This document shows positions 8,784 to 17,994 of a stretch of DNA of 64,000 nucleotides, in pieces. Location of the stretch: NCBI GenBank assembly GCA_049279675.1, contig JBAPOP010000168.1, positions 1 through 64,000 of the forward strand, read 5' to 3'. A model generated the notes under the pieces. The model had not been told where the DNA came from. It searched no databases and saw nothing but the letters and a program-made list of their open reading frames with translations. Numbering within the stretch: the stretch's first letter is position 1; the number at the start of each line of letters is the position of its first letter. This DNA is from Palsa-147 sp049279675 (GTDB lineage: Bacteria; Acidobacteriota; Terriglobia; Acidiferrales; UBA7541). Both the position numbers and the translations under genes were made by a program.

Positions 8784-9527
8784 ATGATCGAATCAGCGAA
8801 GCTGTCGCCTCAGCGCGTTCACGTCGTTGTGGCCGACGCAACTCGAATGAACAGCCAGCTGATCGTGGGAGCTTTGCGGCGCAGCCGCAGCAACTTCGAT
8901 GTTCAGGCAGTCACAGGTGACTCGTGTGCCGCGTTTCGCGAGCTACAGAGCTACCGGCCTGACGTCGCGGTGATCAGCGCACAGCTTGAAGACGGTCTAC
9001 TCGCGGGATTCAAGGTCTTACATCAGTTGCGCGCTTCGCAATCGAAAACTTCCACCGTGATGTTGCTGGATTCCGCGGAACGCGATCTCGTCGTCGAGGC
9101 CTTTCGTGCCGGCGCACGAGGAGTTTTCTGTCGTGGCGATTCCATCAAATCACTGCCTAAGTGCATTCGTCGTGTATACGAGGGACAGATCTGGGTCAGC
9201 AGCGTTGAGCTGGAGTTCGTCCTTGAGCTGGTGGCCGGTCTCAAGCCTTTAACGATTCCCAACACAGGTGGCATGGCTCTGCTCACGCCACGCGAACGGG
9301 ATGTCGTTCGCCTGGTAGCGGAGGGAATGAGGAACCAGGAGGTGTCCGCCAGGCTTAACCTGCGCGAGCACACCGTCCGGAACTACCTGTTCCGAATTTT
9401 CGACAAGCTAGGAATCTCGAGCCGCGTGGAATTGGTTCTCTACGCCGCGAGCGGCCTGGAGCAGGGCGTCGCTCCACCATACTCGACCGCGGAGGCAACG
9501 CGAGCCATGATGCAGCGAAGGGCTTGA
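8784..9527 (+). CDS. LuxR/NarL-type regulator with degenerate receiver domain
   Basis: A 247-residue DNA-binding regulator. Residues 12-130 have the beta/alpha pattern of a response-regulator receiver, starting VHVVVADA with one acidic-pocket Asp (D18). The usual phospho-acceptor Asp at the end of the third strand is replaced by Ser65 (DVAVIS, then AQLEDG), so normal phosphorylation is unlikely. Residues about 167-225 form a GerE/LuxR helix-turn-helix (LTPRERDVVRLVAEGM, NQEVSARLNLREHTVRNYLF, KLGISSRVEL). The ATG at 8784 has an AGGA site 7 nt upstream. It is divergent from the ExeA-like gene and followed by a PilZ protein. Probable role: control of surface polysaccharide genes by protein or ligand binding rather than phosphotransfer; the target is inferred from position only. 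Confidence 0.85.
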   Translation: MIESAKLSPQRVHVVVADATRMNSQLIVGALRRSRSNFDVQAVTGDSCAAFRELQSYRPDVAVISAQLEDGLLAGFKVLHQLRASQSKTSTVMLLDSAERDLVVEAFRAGARGVFCRGDSIKSLPKCIRRVYEGQIWVSSVELEFVLELVAGLKPLTIPNTGGMALLTPRERDVVRLVAEGMRNQEVSARLNLREHTVRNYLFRIFDKLGISSRVELVLYAASGLEQGVAPPYSTAEATRAMMQRRA

Positions 9528-9721
9528 CTGGGCTTCGCGAGCTGTAGAATTGTGACCAAATTAGTCCGTTGCGATGGCGCGACTTCAGTTTGACGACGGT
9601 ACCGTAACCACAGTACCAGCCAGAATGTATCTTCACGGGAGAGCCACCCAACTTTAGTATAAGTATGCCCTGCGTGCGGGACCGTGGCGACTGCCGCGAG
9701 CCTGAAACGGAGCATTAGCCG

Positions 9722-10840
9722 ATGATTACGGAACGCCGACAATCCCCGCGAAGCGAGCCCAACCAGCCCGTGTATGTGAGCTTCCCCGGTCAAAACCGCG
9801 GAACGGTAATTGACGCGACTGAGAATGGGTTACGGTTCCGGACTGAGGCCCCGGTCAAGCATGACGAGGGCGCGATTCCCGTGCGATTTACCTTCTCCCC
9901 CTTCGCTGAAATGGAATCGGTTTGCGAAATCATATGGGTAGATGAAGAGAATAAAACCGGTGGCCTGTTATTCAAGGATCTGCCAGGGCCGGATCGGTCA
10001 AACATCCGCAGGTGGCTTGAGCAAAACGCTCACCCGCTGCCGGTGCGAACGGACGATGTGCGCGTGCAGGCGGTTCCGACTGAAACCGGCTCACCCAACG
10101 GGAATAAGAGTGGGTCGTCAGCCGCTCCAGACGTCGAGTTGGCAGGCGCGACGGTGGCAGCATCTGCTCCACGCGATCCAGTTCGCTCCGGGGCTTTCGT
10201 ACCAACATCAGAGTTCGCGGCACCATGGCGGCCTTTAGCGGGCTCGCGCTCCTATGAACCAGACACTCCAAGGCACGGAGTCCGCAGAGCTTTACTCATG
10301 ACACTGGGGTTCGGTTTGATGATCGTGGTTTTCGCTGCCCTTGGCCTTCTTTTGTATTGGCGGGCCGGCGGGAGCACACCGTCGCTCGCCCAGAATTTAC
10401 TCAACTGGCGCTGGACCGATTCGCAGTCCGACGCGCAGAACGCGCCTGCATCCTCCGAGGTGAGTCCGCTCCTGCGGCCTCCATCGAAGACACATCGAAT
10501 ACGCCCGATTGGCGCGGATAGCGACGGGGCGCTTCCACTGTCCCCAAGTCCTGGCGCGTCCGAGCTCGCTATAGGAATGCAATATCTGAGCAGCGGTGGC
10601 GGTCCGGCCGAAACGAAACTCGCCGTGAAGTGGCTATGGGCTGCCGTCGAACAGGGAAATCCAAAGGCTGCGATGCTTCTCGCGGAGCTCTATGTGTGGG
10701 GACGGGGCGTGCCGCAGAATTGCGAGCAAGCGCGGGTGCTGCTAATTGGGGCTTCGAAACACGGGAGCATGGAAGCCGCACAGCAGCTGCAAGATATGGA
10801 GGCGGACGGTTGCGCTAGCCCGGAAACTGCTTCGAAGTAA
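9722..10840 (+). CDS. PilZ domain protein with membrane anchor and Sel1-like repeats
   Basis: A 372-residue protein in three parts. Residues 1-102 are a PilZ domain with the c-di-GMP signature RxxxR (R6-QSP-R10) and a D/NxSxxG variant (D31-ATEN-G36, Thr for Ser). A low-complexity linker leads to one membrane helix at about 190-213 after a basic patch. The far side holds a Pro/Ser linker and about two Sel1/TPR-like repeats at 281-360 (LAVKWLWAAVEQGNPKAAML, then LAELYVWGRGVPQNCEQARV). The layout suggests that c-di-GMP bound inside the cell is relayed to a periplasmic protein-protein module. It lies 194 bp after the LuxR-type gene on the same strand. The domain calls are firm; the link to polysaccharide secretion is inferred. 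Confidence 0.82.
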   Translation: MITERRQSPRSEPNQPVYVSFPGQNRGTVIDATENGLRFRTEAPVKHDEGAIPVRFTFSPFAEMESVCEIIWVDEENKTGGLLFKDLPGPDRSNIRRWLEQNAHPLPVRTDDVRVQAVPTETGSPNGNKSGSSAAPDVELAGATVAASAPRDPVRSGAFVPTSEFAAPWRPLAGSRSYEPDTPRHGVRRALLMTLGFGLMIVVFAALGLLLYWRAGGSTPSLAQNLLNWRWTDSQSDAQNAPASSEVSPLLRPPSKTHRIRPIGADSDGALPLSPSPGASELAIGMQYLSSGGGPAETKLAVKWLWAAVEQGNPKAAMLLAELYVWGRGVPQNCEQARVLLIGASKHGSMEAAQQLQDMEADGCASPETASK

Positions 10841-10957
10841 GATCCGGCCGCTAGTTGTGAATTATGAAAATTGCTACTATTCCTCCTCCCGCGCCGTCGA
10901 TTTGCCAGACGGAGGAAATTCCGCCCCGCGCTAGCTTATTAGTCCAGGAGTTCGGCG

Positions 10958-11896
10958 ATGAGTAACTCAGACACTCTTTGCAAAACGAAGCACGAGATGG
11001 AGCTTTGCGATGCTCCGGATCGTGTCTCGTCGTCCGCTCAAACTTCACAGCACAAATCTTCGTTACAGCACGCTCGGAGTTGCGCTCGTTTAGTGGCCGT
11101 GCTAGTTGCAATTTATACCGTCACGTGCGGTGCAGTCATGGCTCAAAATAATTTAGTGCCGAACTCTCCAAAACTAACTTGCGTCGATAAAGACACGAAG
11201 TGGGGGTACGTGGACAGCACCGGCAAGCTTGTGATCGTTCCACGGTTTGACGCGACTGCTTCGTTCTCCGAGCAATTGGCCGCGGTGCAAGTGAACGGCA
11301 AATGGGGATATATAGACAAGACGGGGAACGTCATCATCGCTTTTCAATTCAACAAAGCTACGCCGTTCTCCGAGCAATTAGCGGCGGTTCAAATCGGCGA
11401 AAGGTGGGGTTACATCGACAAGACGGGAAACCTCGTCATCCCTGCGCGGTTCGATTTTGCTCAGCGTTTCTCCGAAGAGCTTGCAGCGGTGCAAATCGAC
11501 CACAAATGGGGATTCGTGGATAAAGCCGGCAAGGTGGTGATTGAACCGCAGTTCGAAAATGCCAAGAGATTCTCTGAGGGGCTAGCAGCGGTCCAAGCCG
11601 ATCACAAATGGGGTTACATCGATGCTGTGGGCACGATTCTGATTGCTCCGCGCTTTGATGAGGCTGCTTCATTCTCCGACGAATCAGCTCTGGTTCAAAC
11701 TGCCGGCGCCTTTGGCTATATCGATAAGTCGGGGCGGCCTGTCGCTTCTCCGCGCCTCGCCCCGTCGGGTGCTCTCTCCACGGAGCATTTCTCGGACCAG
11801 CGGGCTCCAGTCGGAGTCGGCGGCCGGTTCGATTACATCGACAAGGAAGGAAATGTGGTCATCCCGATGCAGCTCGAGGGAGTTTGCAGCCTTTAA
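10958..11896 (+). CDS. secreted WG-repeat protein
   Basis: A 312-residue protein made almost wholly of WG repeats (KWGYIDKTGNVII, about 33 residues each). I count seven units from about residue 75 to the end: five with the WG core and two degenerate (FGYIDKSG, FDYIDKEG). An uncleaved-looking N-terminal tail precedes a hydrophobic segment (LVAVLVAIYTVTCGAVMAQ) at about residues 47-66, which probably serves as the export signal. The ATG at 10958 has AGGAG at 7 nt. WG repeats form beta-propeller-like or beta-rich surfaces and are common on secreted or envelope proteins; no enzyme activity is expected. Follows the PilZ/Sel1 gene by 117 bp. The repeats are nearly identical in places (SEQLAAVQ, SEELAAVQ), which suggests recent internal duplication. 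Confidence 0.82.
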   Translation: MSNSDTLCKTKHEMELCDAPDRVSSSAQTSQHKSSLQHARSCARLVAVLVAIYTVTCGAVMAQNNLVPNSPKLTCVDKDTKWGYVDSTGKLVIVPRFDATASFSEQLAAVQVNGKWGYIDKTGNVIIAFQFNKATPFSEQLAAVQIGERWGYIDKTGNLVIPARFDFAQRFSEELAAVQIDHKWGFVDKAGKVVIEPQFENAKRFSEGLAAVQADHKWGYIDAVGTILIAPRFDEAASFSDESALVQTAGAFGYIDKSGRPVASPRLAPSGALSTEHFSDQRAPVGVGGRFDYIDKEGNVVIPMQLEGVCSL

Positions 11897-12061
11897 GTTT
11901 CGAGCGATAGATAGCTTTGCTCAGCCTGGGGATGTGATTCCCCGAAGTGGCATTCGCCACGAGGATGAAGCCTTTTCCACGAGCCGGTCCCACCGTATTT
12001 TCTTCGTGCCACGCAGACGGCGTGAATCGCTTCGCCCGAACTATTCGTTGACGAACGCCTA

Positions 12062-12511
12062 TCACTGAACCGGCAGACGAACCCGCGCCACGGCGGCAGT
12101 AAGTTCGCTGTCGGGCGACGCGGGTCGCGTGAGGAAAGGTGTGAAGCTCTCGCGGCCGATGAATACTGGAGCGGCAAGCTCGCGCTTGGCGAAGATCTTC
12201 GCGGCCAGCAAGAGCGATGCAAACGTAACCGCGACCAATGCAAATTGCCGCCAGTCGAAAATGCGGTCCGCATTTCCCATCATCCCGATTCCCAGGAAGC
12301 AAAAAAATTGCGCGCAGAAAACCTGCAGCGAAGATTGGCCGAGCAGCACCAACGGCCAAACCGATAGCGAAAAGAAAACAGCGGCTTGAGGCTGGATCAT
12401 GCATAGCGCCCAAAAGAAGTGAAGAGCGAAAAGGCGCAACTCAAGCGGTTGGTGGCGAGGCTGTCGCCGGAGAATTAAGTTCTCAAGGGTCGGGTGCCGG
12501 GAAAGATCCAA
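12062..12511 (-). pseudogene. C-terminal remnant of an OpgC-like membrane protein
   Basis: A minus-strand frame of 149 codons that contains hydrophobic segments (LFALHFFWALCMI, AVFFSLSVWPLVLLG) and the block VLLGQSSLQVFCAQFFCFL. That block resembles the last helices of OpgC-type acyltransferase/succinyltransferase proteins, which are normally about 370 residues with ten helices. Only the last two to four helices are present. The frame stays open up to about 12655 but the extra part is not hydrophobic and ends at a TAA, so the N-terminal two thirds are missing. No good ribosome site precedes it. I read it as a decayed gene. The flanking 11897-12061 and 12512-12799 hold nothing I can identify. 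The family assignment rests on pattern memory and is uncertain. Confidence 0.5.
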
Positions 12512-12799
12512 AACGTGAGAGGCGTTGTTGTGAGGTGGAGCGTGTCCAGGGGAAAAAGAATTTTCTCGGAGGCGTGCTTGCTGGCTATGAGCCGCCAGTG
12601 CCGCGGTATTCAGCCCGCTAGTACCACTAAACCAGATTTAACAGGCGATAGCAGTGATATAGACTCGCCCATTCGCTGTCGCACAAAGACTCGGTTTGGT
12701 CAGCCGCGTCTAGAGCGAGGCGTCGGGGCATTGTAGAAGCCCTCGCTCCCAACTACCGAAACCGGGCGACGGAAGACGACAGCCGTGGGTCCAGCCTGA

Positions 12800-14452
12800 A
12801 TGCGCAAGGATGCTAAACAGATTCCCAATGATTCCGTTGTGCAGAGCGACGTTTGTGTTGTGGGTAGCGGCGCAGCCGGAATTACCGTCGCGCGGGAGTT
12901 GGCGCTTGCCGGAGTTAACGTACTCTTGCTCGAGGCTGGGAGCGAGAAGCAGCGGCCCGAGCAGGTGGATCTATATCGCGGGACATCGAAATCGAAGAAT
13001 CATGGGCCGCTGCACCTTTATAGGCAGCGGAGGCTGGGCGGCACCACGGCAGTGTGGGGTGGCCGCTCGGCGCCTTATGAAACCATTGATCTGGAAGACC
13101 GCTCGCACGTGCCAAATAGCGGTTGGCCGATTACACGCGACGATCTAAATGACGCCTACGTCAAAGCGCACGAATACCTCGATTTAGGACCTTTCTCGTA
13201 CAGTGCTGCGCAATCATTTCCCGCGTCGGAACAGCTTCCCGTCGAATGTGGCCCTGAAATCGTTATGGACCCGATATGGAGGTTCAGTCTACCGACGAAT
13301 TTCTGGCGCAAATATCGGAGTTTCTTTTCCTCTCACCCGAAAGCGGACGTCATTGTCAACGGAAGCTGCACGGAAATAGTGACAACTCCCAACGGGGACA
13401 GTGTCGATTACATCCGAGTGATGTCCAGCCCCGGCCGTCAGTTTACGGTGCGGGCCAACGCGTATGTTCTCGCCATGGGAGGCTTGGAAGTTACGCGTCT
13501 ACTGCTTGCATCTACGTCAGTTCAGAAGACTGGAATAGGCAATGCGCAGGATTTGCTGGGCAGGTTCTATCTCTCTCATCTAACCGGGAATGCCGGCACG
13601 ATCCACTTCGAGCGCGGCTATGGAGAGCACTTCTGGAAATATGTCGTGGCAGACGGGATCTATTGCAAGCGTTTGATGCGACTGACGCATGACGCGCAGC
13701 GTCGTAACGGCCTTTTGAATCTCGCGGTCACAGCAACACACATGGAGTTTCAAGATCCTTCTCACGGAAGCGGGGTGTTATCTTCCGTTTACCTCGCCAA
13801 GCGGCTCCTTATGGAGCGTATTCCGCCGGAGTTCAGTCGAGAACTGACCGACTCGAAGTACCAACATTTCTTGAAGCATGTGAAGAATGTCGTCTTCAGC
13901 CCGCTAGAAATGATGCGCTTTACGAATACTTGGACACGAAAGAGGCTTTTGGCTTCCCGCAAATTGCCGGCGGTAATGTTCCGCAGCGGCAACGACGTCT
14001 ACACGCTGCATTTTGACGCGGAGCAATCACCCAACTTCGAGAGCAGGGTCACTCTCGACGATCAGCGGGATGAATTTGGAGTGCCGCGACTTGTGGTGGA
14101 TTGGAGGATGAATCGCGGGGATGCCGAAAGCGTGTCGCGGTCGATCGAGCTAATTGCGGGAGGCCTCGAAAGTGGCGGAGTCGCGAGGCTGAAGATCAGG
14201 CCTGATATTGCGAATGACGTCTACGCGCACAACAGCGTGGGTTCGCACCACATCGGCACTACGAGGATGGGAAGTTCGCCCTCAACGGGAGTAGTGGATT
14301 CGGAATGCCGGGTGTTTGGTGTGCGTAACTTGTATGTTGCGAGCAGCAGCGTGTTTCCGACGACCAGTTATGTAAATCCCACATTGCAAATTGTTGCGAT
14401 CGCGATTCGTATTGCCGCGCATATCGCTCGATCTAGCGGGTCGGTGAAGTGA
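12800..14452 (+). CDS. GMC-family FAD oxidoreductase
   Basis: A 550-residue flavoprotein of the glucose-methanol-choline family. The FAD-binding Rossmann motif is at the N-terminus (VCVVGSGAAGITVARELA, residues 18-35, with the acidic strand end LLLEAG). A GGTTAVWGG stretch near residue 80 matches the second flavin contact. The C-terminal GMC domain has GSHHIGTTRMG (catalytic His pair region), then SECRVFGVRNLYVASSSVFP and SYVNPTLQIVAIAIRIA, the typical family ending. No export signal is seen, so it is likely cytoplasmic or membrane-associated. Such enzymes oxidise sugar or alcohol groups; its end lies 38 bp from, and convergent with, the EPS cluster, so a sugar-modifying role is possible but unproven. 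Confidence 0.85.
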   Translation: MRKDAKQIPNDSVVQSDVCVVGSGAAGITVARELALAGVNVLLLEAGSEKQRPEQVDLYRGTSKSKNHGPLHLYRQRRLGGTTAVWGGRSAPYETIDLEDRSHVPNSGWPITRDDLNDAYVKAHEYLDLGPFSYSAAQSFPASEQLPVECGPEIVMDPIWRFSLPTNFWRKYRSFFSSHPKADVIVNGSCTEIVTTPNGDSVDYIRVMSSPGRQFTVRANAYVLAMGGLEVTRLLLASTSVQKTGIGNAQDLLGRFYLSHLTGNAGTIHFERGYGEHFWKYVVADGIYCKRLMRLTHDAQRRNGLLNLAVTATHMEFQDPSHGSGVLSSVYLAKRLLMERIPPEFSRELTDSKYQHFLKHVKNVVFSPLEMMRFTNTWTRKRLLASRKLPAVMFRSGNDVYTLHFDAEQSPNFESRVTLDDQRDEFGVPRLVVDWRMNRGDAESVSRSIELIAGGLESGGVARLKIRPDIANDVYAHNSVGSHHIGTTRMGSSPSTGVVDSECRVFGVRNLYVASSSVFPTTSYVNPTLQIVAIAIRIAAHIARSSGSVK

Positions 14453-14489
14453 CTCGCCGCGATCGTCGCGCACGTGTTCGCGGGACCGA

Positions 14490-15365
14490 CTAGCCTCGCC
14501 GGCCGAATGCGCGATTGAAGACGATGTTGTTCCCGTCGCGAACGAGCCAAGGTTGAAGGTCGTCCCGCTTCCCGATACAGCAGAAAAACTTATTGCCTTG
14601 CCCGGAAACGCCGGGAACGCCGTTAAGTATCAACTGGGCAAAACGCAGGCAGCGCAGAAAGCCCGCAGGGCCCAGCAAACGCGTGATCGCCCCGAGCCTG
14701 GTTTCTTTCCGCAGGGCCAAGTCTTCTTTGCTGATGTTGAAATCCCAATAACGGCGGATGTAAAGCGCAAAGGTTCGCTCGGGCATAAACGATGAAACCG
14801 TCTGAAAAACCTGATCGCGATTCCAGCGGTAGATATAGTTCGGAATCCCGGAATTTCGAACCCCGCCTGAAACGTAATTGTGATCGATGACAGCCGGCAA
14901 CTCGTAGGGAAACGAAAAACGCCAGGAAATCAGAGTATTCATCACCCAGGAGAGATTCGGCTCGAGAATAATGACCTGACGACGGCTGACACGCAGCATT
15001 TCCAGCAAGGCGCGATGAGGGGAACGGCAGTGGTGCAGCACTTCGTGGGCGATCACGAGATCGTACGATTCGTCCGCCAGGCGAAAGTCCTCGACGTCCT
15101 CACAAACCGCGTCAATTTTCACGTCATCGAAAGCAGGAATCTCCTCTGGCGAGACTTGCTGGATGTTGGAGAGAGTCATTTGCTTAAAGCCGGCGGAACG
15201 CAGCACCGCGATATCTTCGAAGCTGCCGCCAACAATCAGCACAGTCCCTGAAACTTCGATTCCGGAGTCGCGGATGCAGTCGTTGAGCACTTTCGCAAAA
15301 CGAGTGCGATCCTTCGTCGGACTTCCGAGTTCGTGGTGCGCTGCGCACTGCGCCGATTCACTCAT
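14490..15365 (-). CDS. class I SAM-dependent methyltransferase
   Basis: A 291-residue methyltransferase of the Methyltransf_11 type. The SAM site is visible: a glycine-rich strand TVLIVGGSFEDIAVL (about residues 41-55), the DAVCEDVEDFRLAD acidic/adenine loop, and YDLVIAHEVLHHCRSPHRAL, the hallmark motif IV (D..xxEVLHH). The remaining C-terminal half is lid and substrate region (NYIYRWNRDQVFQTV). It is the last gene of the leftward EPS cluster, 28 bp after the MurJ-like gene, and probably adds O-methyl groups to the polysaccharide. It ends 38 bp from the convergent GMC gene. Acceptor unknown. Confidence 0.85.
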   Translation of the reverse strand: MSESAQCAAHHELGSPTKDRTRFAKVLNDCIRDSGIEVSGTVLIVGGSFEDIAVLRSAGFKQMTLSNIQQVSPEEIPAFDDVKIDAVCEDVEDFRLADESYDLVIAHEVLHHCRSPHRALLEMLRVSRRQVIILEPNLSWVMNTLISWRFSFPYELPAVIDHNYVSGGVRNSGIPNYIYRWNRDQVFQTVSSFMPERTFALYIRRYWDFNISKEDLALRKETRLGAITRLLGPAGFLRCLRFAQLILNGVPGVSGQGNKFFCCIGKRDDLQPWLVRDGNNIVFNRAFGRRG

Positions 15366-15393
15366 TGAGGTTTGTATTCGCTGTTGCGCACGT

Positions 15394-17004
15394 TCATTCG
15401 GGAGTGGCGAGGACCCGCTTGGGACCCCACGAGAGCATCTTGCGGCCGTAGGTATCGATCTCGTTCACACCGAGCAGCTTTGCCAGGTAGATGATCGATG
15501 GGAATCCGATGGCCGTCACGATTACCAGCAGCTCGAGCGCTCCCCAGCTGGTCCGCCACGCGAGATGCGCTTCGAGCCATGCGGTAAGCTTCGAGCAGAG
15601 CAAGGCCACCAGGACAGAGGAAACAGACATCTTTGCGAGGCACGAAAGCAAGTCTCTCGCTTCACTGTTGTGAGTGCGCCGGACAAGCAGGGCGAACGAC
15701 ACAGCAGCAAATGCAATCGCAATGGAAGAGCTTGCGATCGCCAAACCTCGAAAATTCCAGTGCCGCGTGAAGTACGAGTAAACGGGCAAGCTCACAATTG
15801 TCACGCTCGTGCCCAGCACGGCGGGAGTAATTGTGTCGTGGACGGCATAAAATCCGCGGGCGACGAGATTTTGAGCGGACCTCGCAAACATGCCGATTGA
15901 GAAAAGAGCGAGTGCTGCGCCGGTGGCGTGAAAGTCTTCCGCACGTAAGCGCGTGTGAGAAAACGCGAAATAGATGACGGGCTCGCTCAACACGAAGGCC
16001 AGCGCTGAGAGCGGAACGAGAAATAAAATGAGGCCCTTCAAAGTGTTGTTCAGGGTGCGGTTGAGCGATTCGGATTCGCCCTTCGAATGCAGGTGCGCGA
16101 GCAAAGGAAAGGACGCAATTCCGAGCGCGCCGCCGATTAAAACTTGAGGAAGCCGCATCAGCGTCCTTGCATACGTGAGCCAAGTGATGGATGCCGGCGT
16201 CAGATACGACCCGAACCATCGGATGATCCATTCGTCAGTGATGTCAAAAGAGAGAGCGAGCATGATCGGAATGCTCAGCTTTACGAACAGCCGAAAGCCC
16301 GGATGATTTATATCGAGATTGGGAGTGAAATGAGCGCCAACGCTCCTTGCGCCGAAGAGCTGAAGTACGAAGAATCCAGCGAAGGCGCCCACGAGCACTC
16401 CGACTGCGAATCCGGCGACGCCGATCCGCGGTGAAAGCAGCCATCCGCCCAAGATGATTCCGAGGTTATAGACGACCGTGCCGAGTGCGGGAACCAGGAA
16501 TTTTGATTTTACGTTCTGCACGGATCCCATCATGCTGGCGAGAAATAGGAAGAGTTGCGACGGCAGCATCAAGCGAGTGAGGAAGACGACGCGCGCCTTC
16601 TGCACCGCGTCAAATCCAGGCGCAAGGAATCGAACGAAATGGGGAGCAAAGATTTCGCCAAAGACGATCAATACGACGAGAATCAAGGTCATGCACGTGA
16701 TGACCGTGGAATAGATGTGCCAGCCTTCTTCCTCGCGCTTTTCCGCAACGTACTTCGTGAAGACCGGAATGAAAAACAGCCCTAGCGTACCTCCGGCAAC
16801 GAGGTAACTGAGGAGATCCGGCAAGGTGAAGGCTGCGTAGTACGTGTCGGTGACGCCGCTTGAACCGAGTTGATGAGCTACCGTCCACTCGCGCAGAAAT
16901 CCGAAAATCCTGCTGAGCAACAACGCGAACATGACGATGCCGGTGTCTTGCAGCAAATCGCGATTGCGAGAGGAAGTTTTCACCAGTGGAAACACTTGTA
17001 CCAT
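15394..17004 (-). CDS. MurJ/Wzx-like lipid-linked oligosaccharide flippase
   Basis: A 536-residue polytopic membrane protein of the MviN/MurJ branch of the MOP superfamily, with about 13-14 predicted helices. Family features: LLSRIFGFLREWTVAHQLG at the N-terminus, DTYYAAFTLPDLLSYLVAGG, a long run of helix pairs, and TYARTLMRLPQVLIGGALG near residue 285. MurJ flips lipid II, but a copy embedded in an EPS operon between a WecG-like glycosyltransferase and a methyltransferase most probably moves the lipid-linked EPS repeat across the inner membrane, standing in for Wzx, since no other flippase is seen. A separate housekeeping MurJ would be expected elsewhere on the chromosome. The stretch 17005-17213 upstream is non-coding. 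Confidence 0.88.
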   Translation of the reverse strand: MVQVFPLVKTSSRNRDLLQDTGIVMFALLLSRIFGFLREWTVAHQLGSSGVTDTYYAAFTLPDLLSYLVAGGTLGLFFIPVFTKYVAEKREEEGWHIYSTVITCMTLILVVLIVFGEIFAPHFVRFLAPGFDAVQKARVVFLTRLMLPSQLFLFLASMMGSVQNVKSKFLVPALGTVVYNLGIILGGWLLSPRIGVAGFAVGVLVGAFAGFFVLQLFGARSVGAHFTPNLDINHPGFRLFVKLSIPIMLALSFDITDEWIIRWFGSYLTPASITWLTYARTLMRLPQVLIGGALGIASFPLLAHLHSKGESESLNRTLNNTLKGLILFLVPLSALAFVLSEPVIYFAFSHTRLRAEDFHATGAALALFSIGMFARSAQNLVARGFYAVHDTITPAVLGTSVTIVSLPVYSYFTRHWNFRGLAIASSSIAIAFAAVSFALLVRRTHNSEARDLLSCLAKMSVSSVLVALLCSKLTAWLEAHLAWRTSWGALELLVIVTAIGFPSIIYLAKLLGVNEIDTYGRKMLSWGPKRVLATPE

Positions 17005-17213
17005 GCGGACAAGCCGTTCAGAGGGGCAATTTTTCGCGCTCTTGCTTGCAGTGCGGCTCTATCGCGGTGCGAGTATCAAGTTTCTTAACCAAGGAACCGT
17101 CTGGAGCGCGGTTGGGAGGCCGGGGGCATTTCTGGGTGTAGTTTGATTTTTGATTTGCGGCTGTGGGTTCGGAGATTTTCGCGGACCGCATGCAGAACTG
17201 CCGGAAGGCAAAA

Positions 17214-17978
17214 TTATTCGAACTTTCTAATGTGAAACAGCTCGAGCGAAATGCTCCACATCGAAAGCGGAATCGTCACCAGATAACGTTTCCACAAGCG
17301 GCGAGGCTCGCTAAGGAGTCTGTAGAACCACTCGAGTCCGTTTTCACGCATCCAGGCGGGAGCTCGCTTGACCCTTCCGGAGTTCATGTCGAACGCCGCA
17401 CCCACACCGAGCATGACCGGAACATTCAGGTTGTCGCGATGTTCGAACATCCAACGCTCTTGCTTCGGAGTGCTGAGTCCCACCCAAAGAACGTCAGGCG
17501 CAGCAGTTTTCACCTGCTCGGCAAGATCCTTTTCTTCAGCTTCGGTAAGTCGGCGAAACGGAGGAGTGTAGCTGCCTGCTACGGTGATATTAAATTGTTC
17601 GCGAAGTTGACGAGCGAGATTTTCCGTGACTCCCGGAGCGCCACCGTAAAAGAAATGACGCGGGCGGGAACCTGTCTCGCGGCAAAACGCCAGCATCAAT
17701 TCCGAACCGGTTACGCGGTGGCGCAGTGGATGCCCGTGCCAGCGCCCCAACCAAACTAGCGGCATACCATCGGGAACTACTAACCCTGCCTGATTCAGGA
17801 TATCTCGAAAGCGCGCATCCTGCCGCGATTCGGCCACGCCGTGCATTCCCGTGATCGCCACATATTTGCCGGTTTCGCGGCTCTCGATCCAGCGTTCGAT
17901 TTGCGCCACGGCTTCGGGCAGCTGAATTGCATCGACTCGCACGCCAACCACTCGGAATGACGGCGCCGGCGCGTTCAT
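17214..17978 (-). CDS. WecG/TagA/CpsF-family glycosyltransferase
   Basis: A 254-residue GT26 enzyme. Conserved blocks are in order: TGMHGVAESRQD (start of the substrate region), VVPDGMPLVWLGRW, RVTGSELM, RHFFYGGAPGV, PDVLWVGLSTPKQERWM and MLGVGAAFDMNSG. Members transfer ManNAc or ManNAcA-type sugars onto polyprenyl-linked acceptors at the inner face of the membrane. I take the ATG at 17978, 16 nt after the stop of the upstream gene, rather than the in-frame ATG at 18017, which would overlap it by 23 bp; neither has a strong ribosome site. It follows the GT4 enzyme in the EPS cluster and probably adds the second or third sugar of the repeat unit. Confidence 0.9.
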   Translation of the reverse strand: MNAPAPSFRVVGVRVDAIQLPEAVAQIERWIESRETGKYVAITGMHGVAESRQDARFRDILNQAGLVVPDGMPLVWLGRWHGHPLRHRVTGSELMLAFCRETGSRPRHFFYGGAPGVTENLARQLREQFNITVAGSYTPPFRRLTEAEEKDLAEQVKTAAPDVLWVGLSTPKQERWMFEHRDNLNVPVMLGVGAAFDMNSGRVKRAPAWMRENGLEWFYRLLSEPRRLWKRYLVTIPLSMWSISLELFHIRKFE

Positions 17979-17994
17979 TTCACTGGTGCTCGAT

